9,888 nucleotides of DNA from Clostridia bacterium (GCA_017520365.1 JAFXFQ010000197.1:1-9888), one strand, 5' to 3'. Shown: positions 1 to 8,045, counted from the stretch's first letter. The notes: generated by a model not told the origin, from the sequence alone. Program-made: numbers and translations.

Positions 1-174
1 GATATTGAGTTTCCATATCAGGTTCCTGAAAATGCATACTTTATGATGGGAGACCATCGCGAAACGTCTATCGACAGCCGAAGCAGTATGATAGGCTGTA
101 TAAACGAGGATCAGATCGTCGGTAGGATCATTTGCAAATTCTGGCCGCTGGCCGATTTCAAATGGATGAACTGA
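1..174 (+). CDS. lepB: Type I signal peptidase, C-terminal fragment
   Basis: The reading frame is open from the window edge to TGA at 172-174, giving the last 57 residues. It contains the C-terminal signal peptidase I signature MGDHRETSIDSR (box E, usually GDNRxxSxDSR; here the Asn is His), followed by IVGRI and a terminal WPL segment, as in SipS/LepB-type enzymes. The family is membrane-bound with a Ser/Lys dyad and cleaves Sec signal peptides on the outer face. The catalytic Ser and Lys lie upstream of the window and cannot be checked. The gene sits 44 nt before the adhesin on the same strand. Pilus operons often carry a dedicated signal peptidase, so this one probably processes the pilins downstream. 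Family assignment is firm; pilus dedication is inferred from position. Confidence 0.88.
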   Translation, partial: DIEFPYQVPENAYFMMGDHRETSIDSRSSMIGCINEDQIVGRIICKFWPLADFKWMN

Positions 175-218
175 TCTGAATCAATTAAAATTTTATCTTA
201 AAGAAGGGGGGCGGTGCG

Positions 219-3200
219 ATGCAGGAGATCACAACTGAATATTTGGCGCGATCAAAGCAGGATAAGCGGATGAACAGCAGATTCTGGAGCATCGCCGCCT
301 TCTGTTCGCTGATAGTGGTGCTTTGTGTGTTCTGGTACCTGAAGCTGACCGGAATCACAATGGCGGGTGAAGCATTCTGCGGATTGGCAGAGCACGTCCA
401 CTCTGATAGCTGCCGACAGCTTGAGCTTGTCTGTACAGCAGAGGAGGGGGAAGGGCATACTCATACGGATGAGTGCTATAACGTCATTAAGGATTGCCCC
501 CTGGCGGAGCATATCCATGTTGAAAGCTGCTACTCGGATATAAAGGCCGACCTTGAAACTGAGGAGGATTGGATCGCAAGCCTTGAGGGGCTCACTCCCG
601 GATCCTCCACTGCTGAGAACGTCCTGCTTGTGGCGCAGTCACAGCTCGGATGCGGAGAAAGCACTTTGAACTTTGAGATTGGAGCTGACGGTGTTCGTCG
701 GGGAATCACTCGATACGGACAGTGGTACGGCAACCCATACGGAGACTGGAATGCAATGTTCGTGTCCTTCTGTCTTGAGTATGCGGGAGCATATGACGTG
801 CCCCTGAATTCAGGCCCTGAGGCCATGCGCCTCAAATGGGAGGAGGCGGATATATATATACCCGCTGAGGAGTATGCTCCTCAGGTGGGAGATATCCTGT
901 TCCTTCATAAGACGGACGGCTCTGCACAGAACGAATCTACGGACGTTCCCGAGGGATATGACTATGAGGGCGCGGCAAATTCCGTGGCCGTCATTGTTGA
1001 GATCAGCCCGGATAAGATCAAAGTCATCGAGGGTGACGTGGACGGAATCGTAACGGAGGTCGAGTATGACATAACGTCTGAGGAGATCCTCGGATACGGC
1101 CTTGTGCCAAACGTTTCTGATTTTGCGCTTATGGTCGAGTCCGCAGAAAGCGGAACGACACTGGCTACGGTGACCGCGTATAACAGCTCAATGCTGACAA
1201 GCTCTGACAGATTCGTGTTCTATTACACGTATAACGGATCCCATTACGCCTTTGACGGATCCGGAAACGCAGTTCCCGTAAGCATCGATGCAAACGGAAC
1301 TATCACAGCAGATGTTGATGATCCGGATCTTCTGTTGTGGACCATATCAAGGTACAATAATAGCTCCTACGCTATTCATAACGTGGGAAGCGGACGATAT
1401 CTTCACCCCTTCTATAACGGAGCCTCCGACAACGGAATAACTACGCCGGGAAGGTGGGGAACAACCGTGTCTGCTTCTGGAAACGGTGTGAAGTTCAGCC
1501 ATTCTGCCTACATCTCGTTTAACAGCTCAACACGAAAATTTGAAATGTCCCGGGCGCAGAGCAGTAACGTGACGTTCAATATCGGTGTGAGAAGCACTTA
1601 TACCGTATGGCTTGATGGTACAAACGGCGGAATCATGAGCCTCGGGGGTTCAGATGATACGGCATATACGGTAGATCTCGGATCAACGCTGACCCTTCCC
1701 GAAAGCTGGAAATCTCCGGATAAATACGAGTACGTGCTGAAGGGCTGGTACGACGTTACAAACCATAAATACTACCGGCCCGGTGACACAGTGACTGTCA
1801 CCGGAAATACCGTGTTCTATGCAGACTGGATGGCGGCCAGCTACGATGTTGGTAAGTTCAATTCCCAGACAGTGAATACGGTAAGCACAAAAAGTTTTGT
1901 TACTACAAGAATGTTTGACTACGGCGTTCTGCTGAACGTCCTGTCAGAAAAGGTAACGGTCTCTGCAGACAGCGCGTCACACACGGAAACGTGGGAGCTG
2001 CTGACGTCGGGAAATAACCCGTATAACGGTGATCCTACGCTTAACTTCATTTTCCGAGACTGGGACCGCGGAAATGAGGATATATCATATCCAAAGAACC
2101 ATAACGATATAAACAATCCTACCGAAGCGGGCACGGTCTATCAGGGACTGTATACCGATACGATAAGAGAGATGCTGTTTAACCCCGACGTCATCCTGCC
2201 CGGTAAAACTTATCTGGGTGAAGCGGACCACCTGTTCCAGCTTTGTGAGGACGAGGGTCACAGCCATTACGGTTATTACTACTATAACTCAGAGCGTAAC
2301 GCAGCTTCATATAATCAGACGAATCAGCGATTCTACGTCTATGATTACCTTGAATGCACACGTGACTCTCTGAACAGCGGAGATAACGGAAAGTATTCCG
2401 ACTTCCTGCCGCTGAACTCCCCCTATACCAATACAAACGGAAAGAGCCCGACAATATATACCTACGAAGGCGTCGAGGGCGAGTATGTGGGCACTTCCCA
2501 TTATATGTACGACAGTAAGTACAGTGACAGCAATAACAGCGTCGATAAAATAGGCACCAACTACCTGTTCGGCATGAGCATCGAGGTAGACTTCTATCTG
2601 CCTAACGATCCGGGGATTCGCCTTAGCGATGGTGAGTACGGAAATAAGGACGTCTACGGAGACGATATGCATTTCCGATTCACAGGTGACGACGATGTCT
2701 GGATATTCGTTGACGATAAGCTGGTCCTGGACCTTGGCGGTCTTCATGGAAGAGAATCCGGTGATATTAACTTTGCCACCGGTGTGGTTACCATAAACGG
2801 CGTGCAGGACGATGCTCTCACTGAAACACTGAAAAGCATTACCGCAGGTGAGCATAAGCTGACCATGTTCTATCTTGAGCGAGGAAGCTCACTTTCTAAC
2901 TGTGCCATCTACTTTAACCTTGCTCCCCGATTTGCATTCAGTATCCAGAAGGAGGACGTGCTCACCCGCGAGGTTCTCAACGGTGCTGAGTTTTCCGTAT
3001 ATACGGACAGGGAGTGCACAATTCCCGCCGAGCTTTGGACAAGCAAGGAGGCTCACGATAATGACGAGCACTCCACCAATGTTTTCAAGGTTGTAAACGG
3101 CGTGGCCAATATGTGGGGAATGGGTGCAGGTAATGAATATTATATCCGTGAAACAAAGCCTCCGGATAATAAGGATTATGGCTTTGCCCACGGTACCATA

Positions 3201-4592
3201 TGCATCACCTTCGATAAAAACGGAACAGCCAACTATAACGTGGAGATCATTGATGATGACGTGGGAGTCTCACCCGGATTCATCGTCCACGGATTCCGTA
3301 TCGATGCCGAAACTCAGCAGGCTTATATCGTGGCCACAAATGCTCCCAAGTGGGTAGAGGAGACCACGGTGATCCAGGTGATGAAAAAATGGAATGACTC
3401 ACTCAGTCACTCAGGTGATTCCGTAACGGTGTATCTTACAGTCACCGATGAGGATGGAGCGGTCAGACGTCTCCAGGAGGCAACAATAAGCGAAGCTACC
3501 AATTGGATGGCAAGATGGGAGAATCTCCCCAAATATGCCGAGGACGGTGTCACCCCGATAAAATACGGTGTTGAAGAGTCCTACGTATCCGGCTATTACA
3601 GTACGGTGGAGCACGCCGACGGCGAGTTTGAAATAGCCACCAGTAAATGGCAGGATACCACCTCATTCGAGAATGGCAAGGTCTATCTGATCAAAAATTC
3701 CGAGGGCCTTGCATTGTCAACACAGCGATATGCAGAGGATACGGGATACATGTGGGTGACCCCAGAGGTCGCCAAGGGCTCCGATCTGGCCCTCTGGCTT
3801 GCAACTGTCAACGGCAATACCGTACGACTGACAAACCTTGCCGGCCAGACAATCACATTTTGGTACGGTAACGGTAGTCCCACCGACTTCTTTGCATATA
3901 ACCGCCACATTGAGGATAATAACAGAAAGCAGTTCTTCACCTTTACAACTACCCAGAACGGCCTGCAGCTAAGGTACAGTAATTACTATATGTACAGCGC
4001 ACTGAACAGCTCACAGAAATTCCAGTCGGGAACCGGAAGCTCAAGTGCACTGCTGATAACACCGTGCACCGAGGTAGTGTATAATTCAAACGTTTCCATT
4101 GAGGATCAGGGATTCCTTATCGGAAATACTCCTCTTGAAAAGGAGACCTCTGTATCAGTCACGAAGGACTGGGATATACCCCACGATATGGACAGCACCG
4201 TATATGAGCAGGAGCAGATAACAGTTCGCCTCCTTGCTGACGGTGTTGATACGGGAAGAACCGTGACCCTTAATCTAAAAAATGACTGGAAAGCAGTTTT
4301 CCTGGGATTACCCTATACTGATGCAGACGGTAACGTTATCAATTACACGGTAAGGGAGGTCGTTCCAAACGACCAGTGGGCGGTAAGCTACGGCGACGTG
4401 ATCGCCACCGGCTCATCTCCCCCTCAGTATTCCATTGCCCTGACCAATACTTACCGTACGGGAGGACCCATCCTTCCTTCCACCGGTTCTCCGGCAAGAC
4501 TAATTTATATGTTATGCGGCGCCGGCATTATTGCCTGCACGCTGATATACGGCTTGTGGTACAGTCTCTACCGGGAAAGGAGGAAAAGGTGA
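219..4592 (+). CDS. Giant LPSTG pilus tip adhesin (CHAP-like, fibro-slime, CnaB)
   Basis: This 1457-residue cell-wall-anchored surface protein is probably the pilus tip or ancillary adhesin. The start is supported by a GGGGGG-type ribosome site at 206-211; Met18 (270) is a weaker alternative. Visible order: membrane/signal segment (~22-43), three Cys-His motifs (54-104), CHAP-like domain (~133-298), beta-trefoil-like domain (~315-457), InlB B-type repeat (~461-538), fibro-slime/PA14-like domain (~570-903, core GDDDVWIFVDD at 823-833), then three CnaB domains. Candidate isopeptide triads are K911/E978/N1041, K1056/E1120/N1303 and K1316/E1380/N1410. The second CnaB appears to hold a trefoil-like insert (~1150-1285). 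The C-terminus is LPSTG (1419-1423), a hydrophobic helix and RERRKR. The CHAP-like domain has Asn178 and Ser255 where catalytic Cys and His are expected. The next gene is 87 nt downstream. The ligand is unknown; domain edges are approximate. Confidence 0.9.
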   Translation: MQEITTEYLARSKQDKRMNSRFWSIAAFCSLIVVLCVFWYLKLTGITMAGEAFCGLAEHVHSDSCRQLELVCTAEEGEGHTHTDECYNVIKDCPLAEHIHVESCYSDIKADLETEEDWIASLEGLTPGSSTAENVLLVAQSQLGCGESTLNFEIGADGVRRGITRYGQWYGNPYGDWNAMFVSFCLEYAGAYDVPLNSGPEAMRLKWEEADIYIPAEEYAPQVGDILFLHKTDGSAQNESTDVPEGYDYEGAANSVAVIVEISPDKIKVIEGDVDGIVTEVEYDITSEEILGYGLVPNVSDFALMVESAESGTTLATVTAYNSSMLTSSDRFVFYYTYNGSHYAFDGSGNAVPVSIDANGTITADVDDPDLLLWTISRYNNSSYAIHNVGSGRYLHPFYNGASDNGITTPGRWGTTVSASGNGVKFSHSAYISFNSSTRKFEMSRAQSSNVTFNIGVRSTYTVWLDGTNGGIMSLGGSDDTAYTVDLGSTLTLPESWKSPDKYEYVLKGWYDVTNHKYYRPGDTVTVTGNTVFYADWMAASYDVGKFNSQTVNTVSTKSFVTTRMFDYGVLLNVLSEKVTVSADSASHTETWELLTSGNNPYNGDPTLNFIFRDWDRGNEDISYPKNHNDINNPTEAGTVYQGLYTDTIREMLFNPDVILPGKTYLGEADHLFQLCEDEGHSHYGYYYYNSERNAASYNQTNQRFYVYDYLECTRDSLNSGDNGKYSDFLPLNSPYTNTNGKSPTIYTYEGVEGEYVGTSHYMYDSKYSDSNNSVDKIGTNYLFGMSIEVDFYLPNDPGIRLSDGEYGNKDVYGDDMHFRFTGDDDVWIFVDDKLVLDLGGLHGRESGDINFATGVVTINGVQDDALTETLKSITAGEHKLTMFYLERGSSLSNCAIYFNLAPRFAFSIQKEDVLTREVLNGAEFSVYTDRECTIPAELWTSKEAHDNDEHSTNVFKVVNGVANMWGMGAGNEYYIRETKPPDNKDYGFAHGTICITFDKNGTANYNVEIIDDDVGVSPGFIVHGFRIDAETQQAYIVATNAPKWVEETTVIQVMKKWNDSLSHSGDSVTVYLTVTDEDGAVRRLQEATISEATNWMARWENLPKYAEDGVTPIKYGVEESYVSGYYSTVEHADGEFEIATSKWQDTTSFENGKVYLIKNSEGLALSTQRYAEDTGYMWVTPEVAKGSDLALWLATVNGNTVRLTNLAGQTITFWYGNGSPTDFFAYNRHIEDNNRKQFFTFTTTQNGLQLRYSNYYMYSALNSSQKFQSGTGSSSALLITPCTEVVYNSNVSIEDQGFLIGNTPLEKETSVSVTKDWDIPHDMDSTVYEQEQITVRLLADGVDTGRTVTLNLKNDWKAVFLGLPYTDADGNVINYTVREVVPNDQWAVSYGDVIATGSSPPQYSIALTNTYRTGGPILPSTGSPARLIYMLCGAGIIACTLIYGLWYSLYRERRKR
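378..530 (+). repeat. Three Cys-His motifs in the adhesin N-terminus
   Basis: Residues 54-104 of the adhesin hold three diverged copies of C-(x)4-8-EH/GH-x-H-x3-C: C54...HVH...C65, C72...HTH...C86-Y and C93...HIH...C104-Y. Each copy has two Cys flanking an H-x-H pair with acidic neighbours. Whether this is a metal site or a disulphide-locked stalk cannot be told from sequence. It lies directly after the membrane/signal segment. A related CEDEGHSH stretch recurs at residues 676-683 inside the fibro-slime domain. Confidence 0.75.
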
Positions 4593-4679
4593 GCCTCTGT
4601 TTCAGGTAAAAGGCAAGTATCACAAACCATAAATTTAATTTAAATTATAAAAAAATTTTTTAAAGAAAGGGAAGTAATC
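4593..4679 (+). promoter_or_regulatory. AT-rich leader of the backbone pilin gene
   Basis: This 87-nt gap becomes almost pure A/T from about 4629 to 4664, including a run of A followed by a run of T, and ends in an AAAGGGAAG ribosome site about seven bases before the pilin ATG. A TATAAA sits at 4646-4651, but no good -35 box is seen at the right distance, so an internal promoter is only possible. The A/T-rich, unstructured leader would favour efficient translation initiation, consistent with the strong codon bias of the pilin. Confidence 0.35.
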
Positions 4680-6191
4680 ATGAAAAGATTAATCTCCATC
4701 GCACTCACCATGCTGCTCGTTTTCTCTCTTACGCTGACCGCAATGGCCGCAGACGAGAAGGGCTCCATCACCATCAACGGTATCACAGAAGATACCACAT
4801 ACGCAATTTACCAGCTTCTCGATCTGGAAAGCTACAACAAGGACACAGGCGCATACTCCTATAAGGTCAACAGCGCTTGGACAGCCTTCTTCGCAACCGA
4901 TGACGCTAAGGCGTACATCACCATCGACGAAGCAGGCTACGTTACCTGGATTGCAGGCGAGACTGACGCCATCGTTGCAGAGTTTGCTCAGAAGGCTCTT
5001 GAATATGCAAAGAATAATGGCATCGCTCCCGTTAAGACATCCGAAAACGAAGGTGACATGGCAATTGAAGGCGCAACAGGTAAATTCTCCGATCTCGTTC
5101 TCGGCTGGTATCTCGTTGACTCCTCTGCAGGTGCTCTCTGCGGTCTTACAACAACTGACCCCAACGCATCTGTAAATGCAAAGAACCAGACTCCCACAAT
5201 CGACAAGCAGGTTCAGGAAGACCTTACAGGTATGTGGGGCGACACAAACACAGCAGATATCGGTCAGGTTGTAAACTTTATGACGATCATCCACGTTGCT
5301 TCAGGTGCAGAGAACTACGTTCTCCACGACGTTATGTCCGAAAACTTCAACTTCGTTCAGGATACTGACGAGGGTCGCGGCGTTACAGAGATCAAGCTCG
5401 TAAACAGCCTCGGCGTTGAAACTACACTTACACCTAACGTAGATTATTCAGTAAAGCTTGCTGAAATGGACGATGACTGCACATTCGAGGTTATCTTCAG
5501 CGAAGAGTTCGTTGCAAGCCTCAAGGCAAATGACCGTCTCCTCGTATACTACAACACACTTCTTAACCGTTATGCAGAGGTTGGTACAACAAACGGCAAC
5601 CCCAACGAAGCATTCCTTGAATACGGTGAAGAGCACTACACAACTCACGATAAGACCAATACTTACACATTCTCCATCGACATCATAAAGACAGACTCCA
5701 GCAACAAGCTTATCGACGGCGCTGAGTTCCGTATCTACGACGCAGCCACAGGCGGCAACGAGATCCATATTGTTCCTCTTATGGAGGCTGACAACGTTAC
5801 TCCCGTTCTCGATGATAACGGTAACCAGATGTATCGCCGTGCAAGAGACGATGAGCAGGGCGTTTCCATCAAGGTAACAGACGGTAAGATCACAGTTATC
5901 GGCTTTGATAACGGCATTTACTACCTCGAAGAGACAGTTGCTCCCGCAGGTTACAACAAGCTCACAGCTCGTAAGGAGTTTACAATCGCTGATAAGAACC
6001 TTGATTCCGTATTCAACGACGGTACATACTCCACAGGCTCCGGTGTTCACGTTGTAAACAAGACCGGTTCCATGCTTCCTGAGACCGGTGCTACAGGCAC
6101 TATCATCTTCATCACCGTCGGCATTATCGTTGCTCTCGGTGCAGGCGTTCTTCTCGTAACAAAGAAGAGAATGTCCATGATCAAGGACTAA
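4680..6191 (+). CDS. Major (backbone) pilin, SpaA/CnaB type, LPETG anchor
   Basis: This 503-residue protein is the likely repeating subunit of the pilus shaft. It has a Sec signal peptide (residues 1-23, AMA/ADE cleavage), an N-terminal domain ending in the LGWYLV strand typical of such pilins, a central domain starting at PTIDKQV (173-179), a C-terminal CnaB domain (~331-462), LPETG at 466-470, a hydrophobic helix and a basic tail. In the CnaB domain K337, E418 (LEETVAPAGY) and N460 form a candidate isopeptide triad. K168, in VNAKN, aligns with the YPKN pilin motif and is the best candidate acceptor lysine for polymerisation; this is inference. The class C sortase gene follows after 78 nt, the usual pairing. 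All 40 Gly codons are GGC or GGT, unlike the flanking genes, suggesting very high expression. Start set by the AAAGGGAAG site. Confidence 0.93.
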   Translation: MKRLISIALTMLLVFSLTLTAMAADEKGSITINGITEDTTYAIYQLLDLESYNKDTGAYSYKVNSAWTAFFATDDAKAYITIDEAGYVTWIAGETDAIVAEFAQKALEYAKNNGIAPVKTSENEGDMAIEGATGKFSDLVLGWYLVDSSAGALCGLTTTDPNASVNAKNQTPTIDKQVQEDLTGMWGDTNTADIGQVVNFMTIIHVASGAENYVLHDVMSENFNFVQDTDEGRGVTEIKLVNSLGVETTLTPNVDYSVKLAEMDDDCTFEVIFSEEFVASLKANDRLLVYYNTLLNRYAEVGTTNGNPNEAFLEYGEEHYTTHDKTNTYTFSIDIIKTDSSNKLIDGAEFRIYDAATGGNEIHIVPLMEADNVTPVLDDNGNQMYRRARDDEQGVSIKVTDGKITVIGFDNGIYYLEETVAPAGYNKLTARKEFTIADKNLDSVFNDGTYSTGSGVHVVNKTGSMLPETGATGTIIFITVGIIVALGAGVLLVTKKRMSMIKD

Positions 6192-6214
6192 GCCTTAAAT
6201 AATTGCTGTAAGAT

Positions 6215-6240
6215 TCCCGGGCAGGCTTGCCTGCCCGGGA
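6215..6240 (+). terminator. Perfect 12-bp GC-rich hairpin after the backbone pilin gene
   Basis: The arms 6215-6226 and 6229-6240 are perfect inverted repeats (TCCCGGGCAGGC and its complement) with a TT between them, in practice an 11-bp stem with a CTTG loop. No T-tract follows; the next bases are GCCAAGCC. It lies 24 nt after the pilin stop and before the sortase ribosome site. It is therefore better read as a partial terminator or a 3'-end-stabilising or processing hairpin that keeps pilin mRNA above sortase mRNA than as a full stop to transcription. Confidence 0.55.
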
Positions 6241-6269
6241 GCCAAGCCTACAACATCAGGGAGAAGCCC

Positions 6270-7094
6270 ATGCAAAGCAAAAAAGTAACTATAATACTTC
6301 TTATATCGTTTTTCATAGGCTTGTCCGTGCTGCTGTATCCATCAATAAGCAGCTTCTGGAACTCCAAGACACAGAGTGAGGCCATAGTTGACTATGAAAA
6401 AATGCTGGCCTCATATAAGCCGGAGGACCTGACGGAGATATTCAATACGGCAGACGAATATAACCGCAAGCTTTCGGCACTTGATTTCCCGATCCATGAA
6501 TATGAAGCTCTGGAGCAGGAGTATTGGAAAACTCTGGACATCAGCGGTACAGGTATGATGGGATATCTGTCTGTTCCCAAGATCAGTCAGGAGCTTCCCG
6601 TGTATCACGGCACAGCAGAGGAGGTCCTCAGCGTGGCCGCAGGCCATATGCAGGGAACAAGCCTACCCGTCGGTGGAGACAGCACCCATTGTGTAGTCTC
6701 AGCTCACCGAGGATTACCTACAGCCACCCTGTTTACTCACCTTGACCGTATGGAGGTGGGAGATACTTTTACCTTTACGGTACTTGACCGTACCTTTACC
6801 TATGAGGTGGATCAGATAAGGATCGTTGAGCCCGGTGATACATCTCTCATAGGCATCACCGCAGAGAAGGACTATTGCACACTCTTGACCTGCACACCTT
6901 ACGGCATCAATACCCAGCGCCTTCTTGTTCGCGGACATCAGGTTGATGCAACACAGGAGCGCACGATATACGTCGGTAATGAAGCATACCGCATCGATAC
7001 TCTTATCGTAATGCCCTTCGTTGCATTGCCCATCATCGTCGTGCTTCTTATATACGTTATGTTTAAGCCCATCAAGAAAGAAGAATTGGAATAG
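6270..7094 (+). CDS. srtC: Class C (pilus-polymerising) sortase
   Basis: This 274-residue membrane transpeptidase should cleave the LPXTG signal between Thr and Gly and join pilin subunits to a lysine of the next one. The catalytic set is intact: His146 in SAHRGL, Cys208 in TLLTCTPYG and Arg217 in TQRLLVRGH. It has an N-terminal membrane helix (~6-26), the MGYLSVPKI strand that opens the sortase core (97-105), and a second C-terminal helix (~244-264) with a basic tail, the two-helix layout of class C enzymes. The lid region reads LDFP (71-74) where the usual motif is DP(F/W/Y). AGGGA at 6258-6262 sets the start. The minor pilin follows after 9 nt with its Shine-Dalgarno site overlapping this stop codon, so the two are probably translationally coupled. 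Confidence 0.95.
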   Translation: MQSKKVTIILLISFFIGLSVLLYPSISSFWNSKTQSEAIVDYEKMLASYKPEDLTEIFNTADEYNRKLSALDFPIHEYEALEQEYWKTLDISGTGMMGYLSVPKISQELPVYHGTAEEVLSVAAGHMQGTSLPVGGDSTHCVVSAHRGLPTATLFTHLDRMEVGDTFTFTVLDRTFTYEVDQIRIVEPGDTSLIGITAEKDYCTLLTCTPYGINTQRLLVRGHQVDATQERTIYVGNEAYRIDTLIVMPFVALPIIVVLLIYVMFKPIKKEELE

Positions 7095-7103
7095 GAGGAA
7101 TAT

Positions 7104-8045
7104 ATGAAAAAATATATAGCGTTATCAATATGTATGCTCATTTGCCTCTCTATCCTTTTTCAGCCTGTAAGCCTCCTTGCGTCGGAGATAGATGCAGAAC
7201 ATAAATGCAGCCTGACAGTTACCTATTCTAAGGGAGACGTGACCTTTGAGGGACTTGAAATATACATTTATCGGGTCAGTGATGTGACAGAGGACGGAGA
7301 GCTTGAAAAGGTGGATCCCTTTGATAAATATCCGGTAAACGTGCAGGGCGTTACATCACAGACAGAGTGGAACGATATTGCACTGACTATCCGTGGATAT
7401 GTGTCTGCTAATGCCCTTGAGCCTTACAGAAGCGGAGTAACCGACCCTCAGGGAAGGGTGAGCTTCGCCGACATCGAAACCGGTCTTTATTATGTGATGC
7501 GGGTAACAACTGAAAAGGATGGTACCACATATACATTTTTTGATACCATGGTCTGTATTCCCATGCCCGATGGAGATGGGTACGAGTATGACCTCAGCAT
7601 AAAACCGAAATCAAAGCAGACAGATGATGCAGAAAGGACCTACACCGTAACAAAGCTCTGGTGCGATGAAAACGGAAATGAACGTCCTGACGCCGTTACC
7701 GTTGATATTTTAACGGGCGGTGAGGTGCTTGAAACAGTAACCCTGAATGCAGGTAATAACTGGACGTATAGCTTTGCGGTAAAGAACGGAGACGCGGACC
7801 TTTCCGTTGTGGAAAAAAATGTTCCCGAAGGATATACCGTCAAGATGACCGAAAGGGAAGCATCGTTTATTATAACCAATACAAAAGAGGAGGGGGGTCA
7901 GGATGCCCCGCCTCCCTCCGATGCCCCCCAGACCGGTGAGGATTTCCCTATAAATACTGTTGCAGTTCTTTTGGCAATATCAGGTATTATCCTTGTCATT
8001 TTCGGATCGGGACAAAGGAGAAAAGATAATGTCAGCCAAAAGTAA
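7104..8045 (+). CDS. Minor pilin / probable basal anchor with APQTG sorting motif
   Basis: This 313-residue exported protein has a signal peptide (~1-26, LLA/SE). Its N-terminal pilin domain (~35-165) carries FADIETGLYYVMRV, the Gly-Leu-Tyr strand common in minor pilins. A CnaB domain (~178-260) has candidate isopeptide residues K184, E237 and N259, then a Pro-rich linker, a hydrophobic helix and a basic tail. The sorting signal reads APQTG (274-278) with Ala (GCC) in place of Leu. The size, single CnaB domain and position after the sortase suggest the basal subunit, but a decorating pilin is possible. A perfect AGGAGG (7093-7098) precedes the start. The last 17 nt overlap the next gene in another frame, so the two are tightly coupled. 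Confidence 0.88.
   Translation: MKKYIALSICMLICLSILFQPVSLLASEIDAEHKCSLTVTYSKGDVTFEGLEIYIYRVSDVTEDGELEKVDPFDKYPVNVQGVTSQTEWNDIALTIRGYVSANALEPYRSGVTDPQGRVSFADIETGLYYVMRVTTEKDGTTYTFFDTMVCIPMPDGDGYEYDLSIKPKSKQTDDAERTYTVTKLWCDENGNERPDAVTVDILTGGEVLETVTLNAGNNWTYSFAVKNGDADLSVVEKNVPEGYTVKMTEREASFIITNTKEEGGQDAPPPSDAPQTGEDFPINTVAVLLAISGIILVIFGSGQRRKDNVSQK

Noticed and set aside
175..218. Promoter or terminator between signal peptidase and adhesin
   Set aside because: The 44-nt gap has a short AAAATTTT palindrome and a ribosome site but no stem with T-tract and no paired -35/-10, so the two genes are read as one operon.
849..862. Short AT dinucleotide run in the adhesin gene
   Set aside because: It is only about 12 bases, reads through as Asp-Ile-Tyr-Ile in frame, and is too short to argue for phase variation.
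2307..2855. Minus-strand open frame of 182 codons inside the adhesin gene
   Set aside because: It lies wholly antisense to a region with clear fibro-slime motifs, has no ribosome site, and its composition reflects the codon bias of the plus strand.
4689..6050. Two minus-strand open frames of about 200 codons inside the backbone pilin
   Set aside because: They are antisense shadows produced by the strong codon bias of the pilin; their translations are implausibly Cys- and Val-rich and lack any motif.
7960..8028. Earlier in-frame start for the sortase-like gene
   Set aside because: It would extend the protein into the minor pilin membrane segment in another frame without a ribosome site; AAAGGAG before 8029 decides the start.
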